A DNA stretch of 44,467 nt, from NCBI GenBank assembly GCA_902592345.1, contig CACJEE010000007.1:1-44467 (forward strand), read 5' to 3'. This DNA is from an uncultured Alphaproteobacteria bacterium. Lineage in GTDB: Bacteria > Pseudomonadota > Alphaproteobacteria > HIMB59 > GCA-002718135. Under the pieces are notes generated by a model. The model searched no databases. It was given only the letters and a program-made list of their open reading frames with translations, and had not been told where the DNA came from. Positions within the stretch are counted from its first letter, which is position 1. The number at the start of each line of letters is the position of its first letter. Shown in pieces: positions 9,911 through 19,475 of this stretch. A program made the position numbers and the translations under genes.

Positions 9911-10687
9911 ATGATTTTAAATAATAAAAAATTCATAATATCTGCTGCTGCTGATGGTATAGGATTTGCTATTTCAAAATTAATAGTTGAAAATGGTGGT
10001 AAGGTTTACTTAACTGATATTGATAAAAAAAATATTAATAAAATAAAAAATAATAAAAAATTTAAAAATAAAATTTTTGCTCAATTTCTTAATGTAAATA
10101 ATTATGAAGATGTAAAAAAATATTTTTTATCCCTTAAAAAACTTAAAAAAATTGATGGTTTAATTAATAATATAGGTATTGCGGGACCAACAAAATATCT
10201 TGAAAATATTTCAAATGAAGAATGGGAAAATACTTTAAAAACTAACTTAAATAGCCATTTTTATTTTTCAAAGTTCTCTATTCCTTTTTTGAAAAAAAAT
10301 AAATCAGGCTCAATTGTTAATATTTCATCAACAGCCGGGTTATTCGGCTTTCCTCAAAGAACACCCTATGCGTCAAGTAAGTGGGCTATAATTGGATTAA
10401 CTAAAAGTTTAGCTATGGAGCTTGGTAAATATAATATTAGAGTAAATGCAATTTGTCCTGGTTCCGTTAAAGGTGATAGAATGAAAAGAGTTATAAACTC
10501 TAAAGCAAAATTATTAAAGACAACCCCAAATAAAATACAAAAAGAATTTGAGTTGATGGCCTCTATTCGCTCTTTTGTATCAAAAGAAGATATAGCATCT
10601 ATGGTAGTATATTTATTGAGCGATCATGCAAAAAATATTTCCGGACAAAGTATTTCGATTGATGGCCATACTGAAAGAATGGCTTAG
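9911..10687 (+). CDS. SDR-family oxidoreductase
   Basis: TGxxxGIG-like SAAADGIGFAI, NNIGIAG, SST..YASSKWA, PG and C-terminal SGQSISIDGH. Confidence 0.92.
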   Translation: MILNNKKFIISAAADGIGFAISKLIVENGGKVYLTDIDKKNINKIKNNKKFKNKIFAQFLNVNNYEDVKKYFLSLKKLKKIDGLINNIGIAGPTKYLENISNEEWENTLKTNLNSHFYFSKFSIPFLKKNKSGSIVNISSTAGLFGFPQRTPYASSKWAIIGLTKSLAMELGKYNIRVNAICPGSVKGDRMKRVINSKAKLLKTTPNKIQKEFELMASIRSFVSKEDIASMVVYLLSDHAKNISGQSISIDGHTERMA

Positions 10688-12315
10688 TGAATAAGCGATT
10701 TGACTACATAATTATAGGGGCTGGATCTGCAGGATGTGTTTTAGCTAACAGACTTTCAAAAGATAAAAAAAATACTATTTGTGTTTTAGAATCAGGGCCT
10801 AAATCTAATTCATGGAAGGTCGATATGCCTAGTGCATTACTTTACACAATGCATGATCCGAAATATAATTGGAAGTATTACTCTGAGCCAGAGCCATATT
10901 TAAATAATAGAAGAATTTTTTGCCCTAGAGGTAAAATGATTGGAGGATGTTCTTCTCATAATGGAATGGTATTTGTAAGAGGCAATCCATTAGATTTTGA
11001 AAGATGGGCATCATATGGTCTGCCAAATTGGAATTATAAAAATGTGTTACCTTATTTTAAGAAATTAGAGACTTGGTCAGGAGGAGAAAATTTGTATAGA
11101 GGAGGAAAAGGCCCTTTAAAAGTAAACAGATCTAAAATTGATGAAAGATTTCCTTTGTTTAACTCTCTAATTAAGGCTGCTGCAGAAGCTGGTTATGAAA
11201 CTTTTGAAGATTCTAATGGCTTTAAACAAGATGGATTTGGAACATTTGATGTAACAATAGATGGTGGAAAAAGACAAAGTGTAGCAAAAGCTTATTTAGA
11301 AGAAGTTAAAAATTATAATAATCTTATAATAAAACACAAAATAGATGTTTCAAAAATATTATTTAAAGATAAAAAAGCTATTGGTGTGGAGGTTAAAAAT
11401 AATAATAAAACTGAAATATATCATTGTAATAAAGAAGTTATACTTTCTGCTGGATCAATAAATTCACCTAAAATACTTCAATTATCAGGAGTTGGGGAAC
11501 CTAAACTATTAATGCAAAACAATATTGAAGTAATCCATGCATTGCCTGGGGTTGGGCAAAATTTACAAGATCATCTTGAGATTTATATCCAGCATAAATC
11601 AAAAACAAAAGACACTCTTTATAACTTATCTACTAATTATTTTACTCAAGCCATTGAGGGAATGAAATGGTTTTTATTAAAGCAAGGAATGCTAACATAT
11701 TCACATCTTGAAGTAGGTGGTTTTGTTAAAACATCTGAAAAATATCAACATCCTAATATTCAATTACATTTTTTTCCTTCATTAGTTATTAATCACGGTT
11801 TGACAAACCCTGCTTTTGATGGTTTTCAGTTTCATGCTAGTCCTAATCGTCCTAAAAGTAGAGGATTTGTTAAAATTAAATCTGATAATTATTTAGACAA
11901 CCCAAAGATACAGTTTAATTATCTTGAAGATGAAGAAGATTTGCAACAAATGCGCGATAGTGTGAAAATTGCTAATAAAATATTTAAACAAGATAGTATG
12001 AAACAATATCTTGGCGATCAATTAAGGCCTGGTTATGAGACTAATGACAAAGAGTTAGACGCTATAATAAGAGAAACTGCTGATACTGCTTATCATCCAT
12101 CATGTACAAATAAAATGGGAGTTGATAAGTTATCTGTAGTAGATCAGGAAACTAAAGTGCATGGTTTAGATAATATAAGGGTAATTGACTCATCTATTAT
12201 GCCAGATATTTTAAGTGGCAATTTAAATGCTGGGACTATTATGATTGCAGAAAAAGCAGCTGATATGATTATGGGCAAACAGGAAGATCCAATAAATGCT
12301 GAATTTTATAATTAG
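10687..12315 (+). CDS. GMC-family oxidoreductase, choline dehydrogenase-like
   Basis: FDYIIIGAGSAGCVLANRLS, GGCSSHNGMVFVRG, SAGSINSPKILQLSGVG and C-terminal YHPSCTNKMG. GTG start. Confidence 0.92.
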   Translation: MNKRFDYIIIGAGSAGCVLANRLSKDKKNTICVLESGPKSNSWKVDMPSALLYTMHDPKYNWKYYSEPEPYLNNRRIFCPRGKMIGGCSSHNGMVFVRGNPLDFERWASYGLPNWNYKNVLPYFKKLETWSGGENLYRGGKGPLKVNRSKIDERFPLFNSLIKAAAEAGYETFEDSNGFKQDGFGTFDVTIDGGKRQSVAKAYLEEVKNYNNLIIKHKIDVSKILFKDKKAIGVEVKNNNKTEIYHCNKEVILSAGSINSPKILQLSGVGEPKLLMQNNIEVIHALPGVGQNLQDHLEIYIQHKSKTKDTLYNLSTNYFTQAIEGMKWFLLKQGMLTYSHLEVGGFVKTSEKYQHPNIQLHFFPSLVINHGLTNPAFDGFQFHASPNRPKSRGFVKIKSDNYLDNPKIQFNYLEDEEDLQQMRDSVKIANKIFKQDSMKQYLGDQLRPGYETNDKELDAIIRETADTAYHPSCTNKMGVDKLSVVDQETKVHGLDNIRVIDSSIMPDILSGNLNAGTIMIAEKAADMIMGKQEDPINAEFYN

Positions 12316-13337
12316 TTTTTACTAGAAGCAGACCATAAATTTATATCTTCTTCTTTTGCAAATTTATCAATTGATTTTAATTCTTTTTTTGTAAAATTTA
12401 GATTGTTTAAACTATCTAGGCATTCATCAAGCTGTTTAGTTGTTCTAGCTCCTATTAAAGCTGAAGTTACTTCTTGATGTCTTAAAACCCAAGATAAAGC
12501 CATCTGGCTAATTGTTTGATTTCTTTTGGAAGCAATTTTTTTTAAATTAATAATTTTCTCTTTATAGCTTCTTGTTATTAATTTTGGACTTAATGATGAA
12601 TTCTCATTTGCTCTAGATTTGGAAGGAATTGTTTTTATATATTTATCTGATAACATTCCTTGGGCAAGAGGAGAAAAAGCAATACAGCCTATTCCAAGCT
12701 TCTTAAGAGTTTTTAACAAATCCTTTTCTATCCATCTATTGATCATTGAGTATGAGGGTTGGTGAATTAAACATTTAATACCTCTTTGTTTTAAAAGTTT
12801 GTTCATTTTAATTGTTTGTTTTGATGAATAGGATGAAATACCTATATAAAGCGCTTTACCTTGATGGACTGCACGATGCAAAGCATCAGCAGTTTCTTCT
12901 AAAGGGGTGTTAGGATCAAATCTATGTGAATAAAAAATATCTACATAATCTAATTTCATTCTATTTAGGCTTTGATCTAAACTTGCTGTTATATATTTTT
13001 TTGATCCCCATTCACCATAAGGTCCTGGCCACATATCATAACCAGCTTTAGTGGATACAAGTATTTCGTCTCTATATTTTTTTAACTCATGAGATATTAT
13101 TTTGCCAAAATTAGACTCAGCAGATCCATAAGGAGGGCCATAATTATTAGCTAGATCAAAATGTGTTACACCTCTATCAAAAGCTCTAAAAATCATTTTT
13201 TTAGATTCTGATTTAATAACCTTGCCACCAAAGTTATGCCATAGTCCAAGTGTAATTTGAGGTAAATCTAAACCACTATCACCGCATCTTTTAAAATTAT
13301 TGAATGAATATCTTTTAGGATTAGGTGTGTAACTCAT
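12312..13337 (-). CDS. Aldo/keto reductase (YghZ-like)
   Basis: THFDLANNYGPPYGSAE, STKAGYDMWPGPYGEWGS and LDYVDIFYSHRFD. Confidence 0.9.
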   Translation of the reverse strand: MSYTPNPKRYSFNNFKRCGDSGLDLPQITLGLWHNFGGKVIKSESKKMIFRAFDRGVTHFDLANNYGPPYGSAESNFGKIISHELKKYRDEILVSTKAGYDMWPGPYGEWGSKKYITASLDQSLNRMKLDYVDIFYSHRFDPNTPLEETADALHRAVHQGKALYIGISSYSSKQTIKMNKLLKQRGIKCLIHQPSYSMINRWIEKDLLKTLKKLGIGCIAFSPLAQGMLSDKYIKTIPSKSRANENSSLSPKLITRSYKEKIINLKKIASKRNQTISQMALSWVLRHQEVTSALIGARTTKQLDECLDSLNNLNFTKKELKSIDKFAKEEDINLWSASSKN

Positions 13338-13380
13338 AAGTTACACTGAAATTAGATTAAAAGCTTATTAATTAAAAGTT

Positions 13381-13557
13381 TTAATTTTTCCTTAATGTCC
13401 AACCATATCTCTCTGAGTAATAAGCATTTGCGTTATCAATTGAATCGAAATCAATTTTAGAGTCTAATGATTTCTCAATTACCTTACTTTCAAGAGAAAT
13501 ATTTTCATTATCAGATTTAGTAGCTTTAACTTTTTTGCTATTTTCTTTTTTATTCAT
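13381..13557 (-). CDS. Small uncharacterised protein (58 aa)
   Basis: Manually translated: MNKKENSKKVKATKSDNENISLESKVIEKSLDSKIDFDSIDNANAYYSERYGWTLRKN*. Divergent from the ScfR-like regulator; not in the supplied ORF track. Confidence 0.5.
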   Translation of the reverse strand: MNKKENSKKVKATKSDNENISLESKVIEKSLDSKIDFDSIDNANAYYSERYGWTLRKN

Positions 13558-13559
13558 TA

Positions 13560-13573
13560 TTTACATTCTTTAC
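13560..13573 (-). promoter_or_regulatory. Degenerate third copy of the GTAAATATTGTAAA element (12/14 on the minus strand)
   Basis: TTTACATTCTTTAC compared with TTTACAATATTTAC. Confidence 0.35.
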
Positions 13574-13612
13574 AAAAAGAGAATAAAATCAAGAAAATAT
13601 TAGAAAACTAGG

Positions 13613-13626
13613 GTAAATATTGTAAA
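13613..13626 (+). promoter_or_regulatory. Repeat element GTAAATATTGTAAA, copy 1 (putative ScfR operator)
   Basis: Exact 14-nt match to the copy at 13654. Confidence 0.5.
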
Positions 13627-13653
13627 AAAAGTATTAATGTAGTATGTAATTTT

Positions 13654-13667
13654 GTAAATATTGTAAA
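13654..13667 (+). promoter_or_regulatory. Repeat element GTAAATATTGTAAA, copy 2, abutting the regulator start codon
   Basis: Exact 14-nt repeat, 41 bp from copy 1. In context TTTTGTAAATATTGTAAATT. Confidence 0.5.
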
Positions 13668-13669
13668 TT

Positions 13670-15109
13670 ATGGAAATTAATGAAATATCTAATATTGGCT
13701 CAAAAATAAGAAAAGAGAGAAGGGCTCGCGGATTTTCACAAACTGAATTATCAAAAAAATTAGATATATCAGCAAGTTATTTAAATTTATTAGAAAGTGG
13801 GCGGAGAACAATTACTGTTCCTTTATTAATAAAAGTAGGGAATGAACTAGGTCTATCTCTTAAAGATTTAACACTAGAAAGTAATAAAAGAGTTTTATCC
13901 GATGTTATGGATGTCTTAAGCAATGAGATGTTTGAGGATCTTGATATTACCAATCAAGAAACAACTGAATTTATTAGCTCAAATCCAAATATAGCGAAAG
14001 CTTTACTAACTCTAAATGATACTCATAAATCTTTTAAAGAAGATATGCAAAATAGATTAGAATCAATGGATGTAAATTCTAATGTTGTAGAAAGTCCAAG
14101 TCGATTACCTGTTGAGGTCGTTTCTGATTTTTTGCAAGATAATAAAAATTATTTTCATGAAATTGAGCTTAACTCAGAAATAATTAGAAGAAATGCAGGT
14201 TTGGAGGATGTCCATAATATTGGATCAGGACTTAAGTTAACAAACTACTTAAAATCAAAACATAATGTAAAAGTTCAAATAGTTCCTGCAAGTGAAGAAT
14301 TAAAATCATTTAGAAAATTTGAAAGTCAAAACAAAATACTGAATCTATCTGAAATGCTAACTTATACCTCGAGAAATTTTCATTTAGCTTATCAGGTAGC
14401 TTCACTTGAATCAGAAGATGTTATAGCTAAAATTATTAATAATAATAATATTGAATCTAATGAGGTAAAAACTCTGTTAAAAATATCTTTGTTAAACTAT
14501 TTTGCTTCTGCAATTTTAATGCCCTACGATGATTTTTTAACTAATGCAAAAAAGAATAAATATGATGTTGAAATATTAATGCATCATTATGCATGCAGTT
14601 TTGAGCAAGTCACACATCGTTTAACTAACCTACAAAAACCTGGAAATGAAGGTGTTCCTTTTCATTTTTTAAAAACTGATATAGCTGGAAATGTATCTAA
14701 AAGATTTTCATTATCTGGCATTCATATACCAAGACATGGAGGATCATGCCCTAGATGGAATGTTTACATAGCTTTTCTTAACCCTGGCAAAATACATCCT
14801 CAAATTTCAAGAATGCCTGATGGTAAGGTTTATTTTTGTATAGCTCGCGCTTTTGAAAAAGGAATTGAAAAGCATGGTATGCCTAAAAGTTTCGTATCAA
14901 TAGGGCTAGGTTGTGACATCAAATATGCAAAGGATTTAATATATTCTGAAGGGATGGACATCAATAATAAAAAATTACAAACTCCAATAGGTGTATCTTG
15001 TAGAATTTGTCCTCGAATTGAATGTCAACAAAGAGCTTTCCCTCCCATAGATAAAGAACTTAAATTAGATATTAATTTTAGGGGTACTAGTCCTTATGTA
15101 ACACTCTAA
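13670..15109 (+). CDS. XRE/ScfR-family regulator (HTH, peptidase-like middle domain, Cys-containing C-terminal DUF2083-like domain)
   Basis: IRKERRARGFSQTELSKKLDISASYLNLLESGRRTI; C-terminus with HGGSCPRWN, CIARAFEKG and GVSCRICPRIECQQRAFPP typical of ScfR/RamB-type regulators. Confidence 0.85.
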   Translation: MEINEISNIGSKIRKERRARGFSQTELSKKLDISASYLNLLESGRRTITVPLLIKVGNELGLSLKDLTLESNKRVLSDVMDVLSNEMFEDLDITNQETTEFISSNPNIAKALLTLNDTHKSFKEDMQNRLESMDVNSNVVESPSRLPVEVVSDFLQDNKNYFHEIELNSEIIRRNAGLEDVHNIGSGLKLTNYLKSKHNVKVQIVPASEELKSFRKFESQNKILNLSEMLTYTSRNFHLAYQVASLESEDVIAKIINNNNIESNEVKTLLKISLLNYFASAILMPYDDFLTNAKKNKYDVEILMHHYACSFEQVTHRLTNLQKPGNEGVPFHFLKTDIAGNVSKRFSLSGIHIPRHGGSCPRWNVYIAFLNPGKIHPQISRMPDGKVYFCIARAFEKGIEKHGMPKSFVSIGLGCDIKYAKDLIYSEGMDINNKKLQTPIGVSCRICPRIECQQRAFPPIDKELKLDINFRGTSPYVTL

Positions 15110-16113
15110 ATTTTTATAAGCATTTTTCCAATATTCTTACCATTTAATAAATCTACGAAAGCTTTTGGTGCTTTACTCAAACCTTCGTAAATTGTTTCTT
15201 TTGAAACAATTTTTTTGTTTTTTAACCATTCAGACATATCATTTTGAAAATTTTCTGAGTCATTCTCGTGATCAAAAATTAAAAATCCCTTAATAGTTAA
15301 TCTTTTTACAAGTACATGAGCTATGTTTTTTAGTCCTTCAGGTATTTTGGTTGAATTCATTTGTGAAATTCTTCCACAAATTACAATTCTACCATAATTT
15401 TTCATTCTAAAAATAGCTGCTTCAAGAAAGTCTCCTCCAACATTATCAAAATACAAATCAAATCCATCTGGCATTATCTCTTTTAATTTTATGACTAAGT
15501 TATCTGTTTTTTTATAGTTAAACGCATGATCAACATTCAATTCATTTTTTAGCCAATCTACTTTTTCATCTGAACCTGTACTCGCAACAACTTTGCAACC
15601 ATGTAATTTTGCTATTTGACAAACTAAAGAACCAACACTACCTCCAGCAGCAGATACTAAAACAGTTTGATTTTTTTTAAGCTTCCCAATTTTAAAAAGA
15701 CCAGTATATGCTGTTTGACCAGTCATCCCTAAAGGTCCTAGATATGATTGTAATGTAAAATTATTTGGTTTTATTTTACTTAAATTGCTATCTGCATTAA
15801 CAAACTTATCTCTCCAACCATAATTACTCAATACGTAATCCCCAACTTCAAAAATATTTGAATTGGTTTTTTTTACAATACCTATTGCAGCTCCTTCCAT
15901 TGGCTCACCTATAACAAATGGCTCTTTGTAATTTTTCTTTTCAGTCATTCTTGCTCGCATGTATGGATCAACAGATAACCATAGATTGTCTACTAATACA
16001 TCATTATTATTTGATAAATCTATCTCTTGCTCTTTGATTACAAAGTCATCTTCACTTGGCAGTCCCATAGGAACATAGTTTTTTAATGCTATGTATTTAC
16101 TTTTTTGAACCAT
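15106..16113 (-). CDS. NADP-dependent MDR-family oxidoreductase (CurA/leukotriene B4 dehydrogenase-like)
   Basis: LSVDPYMRARM, LGPLGMTGQTAYTGLFKIG, VSAAGGSVGSLVCQIAKL and YFDNVGGDFLEAAI. Confidence 0.9.
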   Translation of the reverse strand: MVQKSKYIALKNYVPMGLPSEDDFVIKEQEIDLSNNNDVLVDNLWLSVDPYMRARMTEKKNYKEPFVIGEPMEGAAIGIVKKTNSNIFEVGDYVLSNYGWRDKFVNADSNLSKIKPNNFTLQSYLGPLGMTGQTAYTGLFKIGKLKKNQTVLVSAAGGSVGSLVCQIAKLHGCKVVASTGSDEKVDWLKNELNVDHAFNYKKTDNLVIKLKEIMPDGFDLYFDNVGGDFLEAAIFRMKNYGRIVICGRISQMNSTKIPEGLKNIAHVLVKRLTIKGFLIFDHENDSENFQNDMSEWLKNKKIVSKETIYEGLSKAPKAFVDLLNGKNIGKMLIKI

Positions 16114-16114
16114 A

Positions 16115-17050
16115 CTAAACTTTATATTTTTTTAATAATTTTTGTAAATCAATTAAAAAATTATCTCTTAAATTGGCTAGATTTTTAACAGATTTTTTTT
16201 TGGATTGAATTTTTGTGCCTTCTATGATTTTTTTCTTTAGACTATTTGTTAATTTTGGCGCCTTAAGCTTTGTCCAGGGTAATTTTAAAGCAGGACCAAA
16301 TTGCTCTAGCATATGTTTCATGCCCATTTCACCACCTGCTAAATGAAAAGTTAAAAAAGTGCCCATTAAAGACCATCTCAGACCAGGTCCGTAAATTATG
16401 GCATCATCCAGATCTTTTGTAGATGCAAATCCTTCATTAATTATATGTAATGACTCCCTCCACATAGATTCTTGTAATCGGTCTGATAAATATCCTGGTA
16501 ACTCTTTTTTTAAAATCAGAGTTTTCATACCAATTTTTGTAAAAAACTTATTTGCTTCTAAAATATTTTTTTTTGTTGTTTTTTTGCCTGGCACTATTTC
16601 TACTAAAGGTAAAAGATAAACTGGATTAAAAGGATGCGCTATTAATACTCTTTCAGGATACCTCGCTTTTGATTGTATTCTAGATGGCAATAGTCCTGAT
16701 GAACTAGAAGCAATAATTGAGCTTTTTTTAGCATGAAGACTTATTTCTTTTATGATCCTTATTTTTAATTTCTCATTTTCTGGAGTATTTTCTTGTATTA
16801 AATCTGCATCAGATACAGCTTCTTTTATGGAACTACAAAATTTTAATTGATTATTTATATTAATATTACTTTTATAAAATTTTTTTAATAAAGATTCTGT
16901 CCTTTTGACCTCATCTAATAAAAATTTCTTTTGTTTGTCACTTGGATCAAAAATTTTAATTTTTTTTTTATTAAATAAAAATCTTATAATCCATCCTGTG
17001 CCTATAACTCCAGTTCCAATAACTGCAATTTTATTTATAGAGGATCGCAC
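16115..17050 (-). CDS. 3-hydroxyacyl-CoA dehydrogenase-family protein, probable L-carnitine 3-dehydrogenase
   Basis: IAVIGTGVIGTGWIIRFL, QENTPENEKLKI, IAHPFNPVYLLPLVEIVPG and GPGLRWSLMGTFLTFHLAGGEMGM. Adjacent to BKACE and thioesterase genes. Confidence 0.82.
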   Translation of the reverse strand: MRSSINKIAVIGTGVIGTGWIIRFLFNKKKIKIFDPSDKQKKFLLDEVKRTESLLKKFYKSNININNQLKFCSSIKEAVSDADLIQENTPENEKLKIRIIKEISLHAKKSSIIASSSSGLLPSRIQSKARYPERVLIAHPFNPVYLLPLVEIVPGKKTTKKNILEANKFFTKIGMKTLILKKELPGYLSDRLQESMWRESLHIINEGFASTKDLDDAIIYGPGLRWSLMGTFLTFHLAGGEMGMKHMLEQFGPALKLPWTKLKAPKLTNSLKKKIIEGTKIQSKKKSVKNLANLRDNFLIDLQKLLKKYKV

Positions 17051-17051
17051 C

Positions 17052-17942
17052 TTAAAATTGTTTTTTGAGGTTTAATTTTTTTCTTGCTTGTTCTGGGTTA
17101 AGAATTTTTGCACCAAGATCACTTATGATTCTTGATGCTTTTTCAACTAATTGAGCATTTGTTGCAAGCACACCTTTTTCTAAATATAAATTATCTTCTA
17201 ATCCTACTCTTACGTTACCACCTAATATAACAGATTGTGCAACCATAGGCATTTGATGTCTTCCAATGCCAAATCCAGCCCAGTTAGCGTCATCCGGTAT
17301 CATATCTGCCATGACTTTCATTGAAGCTGTATTTGCAGGTGACCCCCAAGGTATTCCTAAACAAATTTGATATAATGGAGGTGAATCAACTAAACCTTCT
17401 TTATAAAGCTGATTAGCAAACCATAAATGACCCATTTCAAAAGCCTCCATTTCTGGTTTTATTCCTAAGTCTTGCATTTTTTTTGCTGCAGCTCTCAATT
17501 GAACTGGCGTATGAATAAAAGTCATGTTTGAGTCACCAAAATTTAATGACCCACAGTCTAGTGTGCAAATTTCAGGTAATAATTCTTCAACATGCTCGAG
17601 TCTGTCTAAAGCATGTATCATATCTGTGTTTGGACCAACTGGATTGAGTGGATCTTTTCCTTCTCCAACTTCAAAATCACCTCCCATGCCAGTTGTAAAA
17701 TTAATAATTACATCAGTATCTGAAGATCGAATTCTATCTGCAACCTCTTTGTAGTATTCTAATTTCCTACTTGGTTTGCCATTATTTTCCCTTACATGAA
17801 TATGCGCAACTGCAGCTCCTGCCTTAGCAGCTTCAATAGATGCTTCAGCTATTTGTTTAGGAGTTATTGGAAGGTCTGGATGTTTACTTACAGTATCGCC
17901 AGATCCAGTTACAGCACAACTAATTACAACTTCATTATTCAT
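17052..17942 (-). CDS. Beta-keto acid cleavage enzyme (BKACE, formerly DUF849), probable dehydrocarnitine cleavage enzyme
   Basis: [46 protein letters not shown] and [26 protein letters not shown]. Confidence 0.9.
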   Translation of the reverse strand: MNNEVVISCAVTGSGDTVSKHPDLPITPKQIAEASIEAAKAGAAVAHIHVRENNGKPSRKLEYYKEVADRIRSSDTDVIINFTTGMGGDFEVGEGKDPLNPVGPNTDMIHALDRLEHVEELLPEICTLDCGSLNFGDSNMTFIHTPVQLRAAAKKMQDLGIKPEMEAFEMGHLWFANQLYKEGLVDSPPLYQICLGIPWGSPANTASMKVMADMIPDDANWAGFGIGRHQMPMVAQSVILGGNVRVGLEDNLYLEKGVLATNAQLVEKASRIISDLGAKILNPEQARKKLNLKKQF

Positions 17943-17985
17943 TTTTGTTAAAAAATGATGTATCTCAGTTATAGGAAATTAACAA

Positions 17986-18453
17986 GTGTCTATATATCTA
18001 AAAACAGGAAAAGTGCTCCCTGAGTGGACTGACTACAATGGCCATATGAATTTGGCATTTTATATTCATCTTTTTGACTCTTCATGGGAAGTATTATTAG
18101 AGAAGTTTAACATTGGAGAAAATTCAGCAAAGAATGAAAAAAGAACTACATTTGCTGTAGAGTCTCATACTACCTATGATATGGAAGTAAAAGTTGGTGA
18201 TGAAGTAGATATGAATCTAATATTTTTTGATTTTGATAAGAAAAGATTAGTTTACAAATTAGAAATGATACACAAAAAAGAAAAATATTTAGCATCCACT
18301 ACTGAGGTTTGCTCCTTATATGTTGATTTAAATTCAAGAAGAGTTACTGAGTTTGAGAATAATAAAAGAGAATTAATTCAATCTTTTGTTGATGAAAATA
18401 AAGATAAATTTAATTCAGAAAACCTACATTTAATAAATAAGTTAAAAAAATAA
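17986..18453 (+). CDS. Hotdog-fold thioesterase, probable betainyl-CoA thioesterase
   Basis: VLPEWTDYNGHMNLAFYIHLFDSSWEVLLEKFNIG. GTG start, divergent from BKACE. Confidence 0.82.
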   Translation: MSIYLKTGKVLPEWTDYNGHMNLAFYIHLFDSSWEVLLEKFNIGENSAKNEKRTTFAVESHTTYDMEVKVGDEVDMNLIFFDFDKKRLVYKLEMIHKKEKYLASTTEVCSLYVDLNSRRVTEFENNKRELIQSFVDENKDKFNSENLHLINKLKK

Positions 18454-18454
18454 A

Positions 18455-19024
18455 CTAAAGACCTAGATAAACGTGTTTGTGCGGCTCTCTATTAAATATT
18501 CTGTGAACCATAGGTATAAATTCTTCTAATTTAATAGTATCGTAATTTGGATCAAAAGAGTTTTGATCGTATGTTTCACAAAAATTTATAGTATCTTTAT
18601 AAAATGGATGACCTATAAATTTCTCCCTTAAATTTCTATCACTTCCATAATGGTGGTTATAATAATATGCTTGAAACAATCCATGTTGTTGAACTATCCA
18701 ATGAGTTTTTTCTGAAACAAAGGGTCTTAAAACTGCAGCAGAAATTTCCGAATGATTTAATGGTGCTATTTCATCACCAATATCATGTAAAAGAGAAGCA
18801 ACAACCATCTCCTCATCTGCCTTATCTCTAAGGGCTCTTGAAGCAGCTTGTAAGGAATGCTCTAATCTTGAAACTTGATATCCACCAAGTGATGAGTCAA
18901 GATTCTTTAATATTCTAATTACCCGATCTGCCGTTCCTTCAATATATTTATCTTCAAATTTTGCGAGAAGATCATAATCTTCCTTATCACCATCTTTCAT
19001 CTCAACAAATTTTACTTTTTCCAT
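18455..19024 (-). CDS. HD-domain protein with MIOX/PhnZ/TmpB-type ligand pattern (putative mixed-valent diiron oxygenase)
   Basis: LEHSLQAA, LLHDIGDE, NHSEISAAVLRPFVS, WIVQQHGLFQ and CETYDQNSFDPNYD supply an ordered H...HD...H...H...D set. Confidence 0.75.
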   Translation of the reverse strand: MEKVKFVEMKDGDKEDYDLLAKFEDKYIEGTADRVIRILKNLDSSLGGYQVSRLEHSLQAASRALRDKADEEMVVASLLHDIGDEIAPLNHSEISAAVLRPFVSEKTHWIVQQHGLFQAYYYNHHYGSDRNLREKFIGHPFYKDTINFCETYDQNSFDPNYDTIKLEEFIPMVHRIFNREPHKHVYLGL

Positions 19025-19025
19025 C

Positions 19026-19475
19026 TTAAATCTCTAAATAATAATTATAATATTCTGTGTCTCTTTTATAATCAAGTGATACATATAAAGACTGTGCTTT
19101 TTTATTATTTATGGCAGTAGATAATTCAACTATTTTCATTCTTTTTTTAACAGCATAATCTTTTGCTTTTAACATAAGCATTCTACCATAACCTAATCTT
19201 CTATATTTTTTTTCAACATAAAGGTCATATAAAATTAATTTTTTATTAATATTCAATGAATCAAAGGTTTCGTATAGCTGAACAAATCCAGCTGCTTCTA
19301 ATGATTTTGAGTAACAAATAAAAATAGTAGATTCTTTATTTAAAATTCTTTGCTTAATATAATTAGTTGATGCTTTTATGTTTGATTTATATTTATAAAA
19401 TTGTCTATACAAATCAAATAAGTGCCCAACATCTTTAATGTGTTTAGAAGTTGCTTTTATAATTTTAATTCTCAT
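19026..19475 (-). CDS. GNAT-family N-acetyltransferase
   Basis: LYDLYVEKKYRRLGYGRMLMLKAKDYAVKKRMKIVELSTAINNKKAQSLYVSLDY. Confidence 0.88.
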   Translation of the reverse strand: MRIKIIKATSKHIKDVGHLFDLYRQFYKYKSNIKASTNYIKQRILNKESTIFICYSKSLEAAGFVQLYETFDSLNINKKLILYDLYVEKKYRRLGYGRMLMLKAKDYAVKKRMKIVELSTAINNKKAQSLYVSLDYKRDTEYYNYYLEI

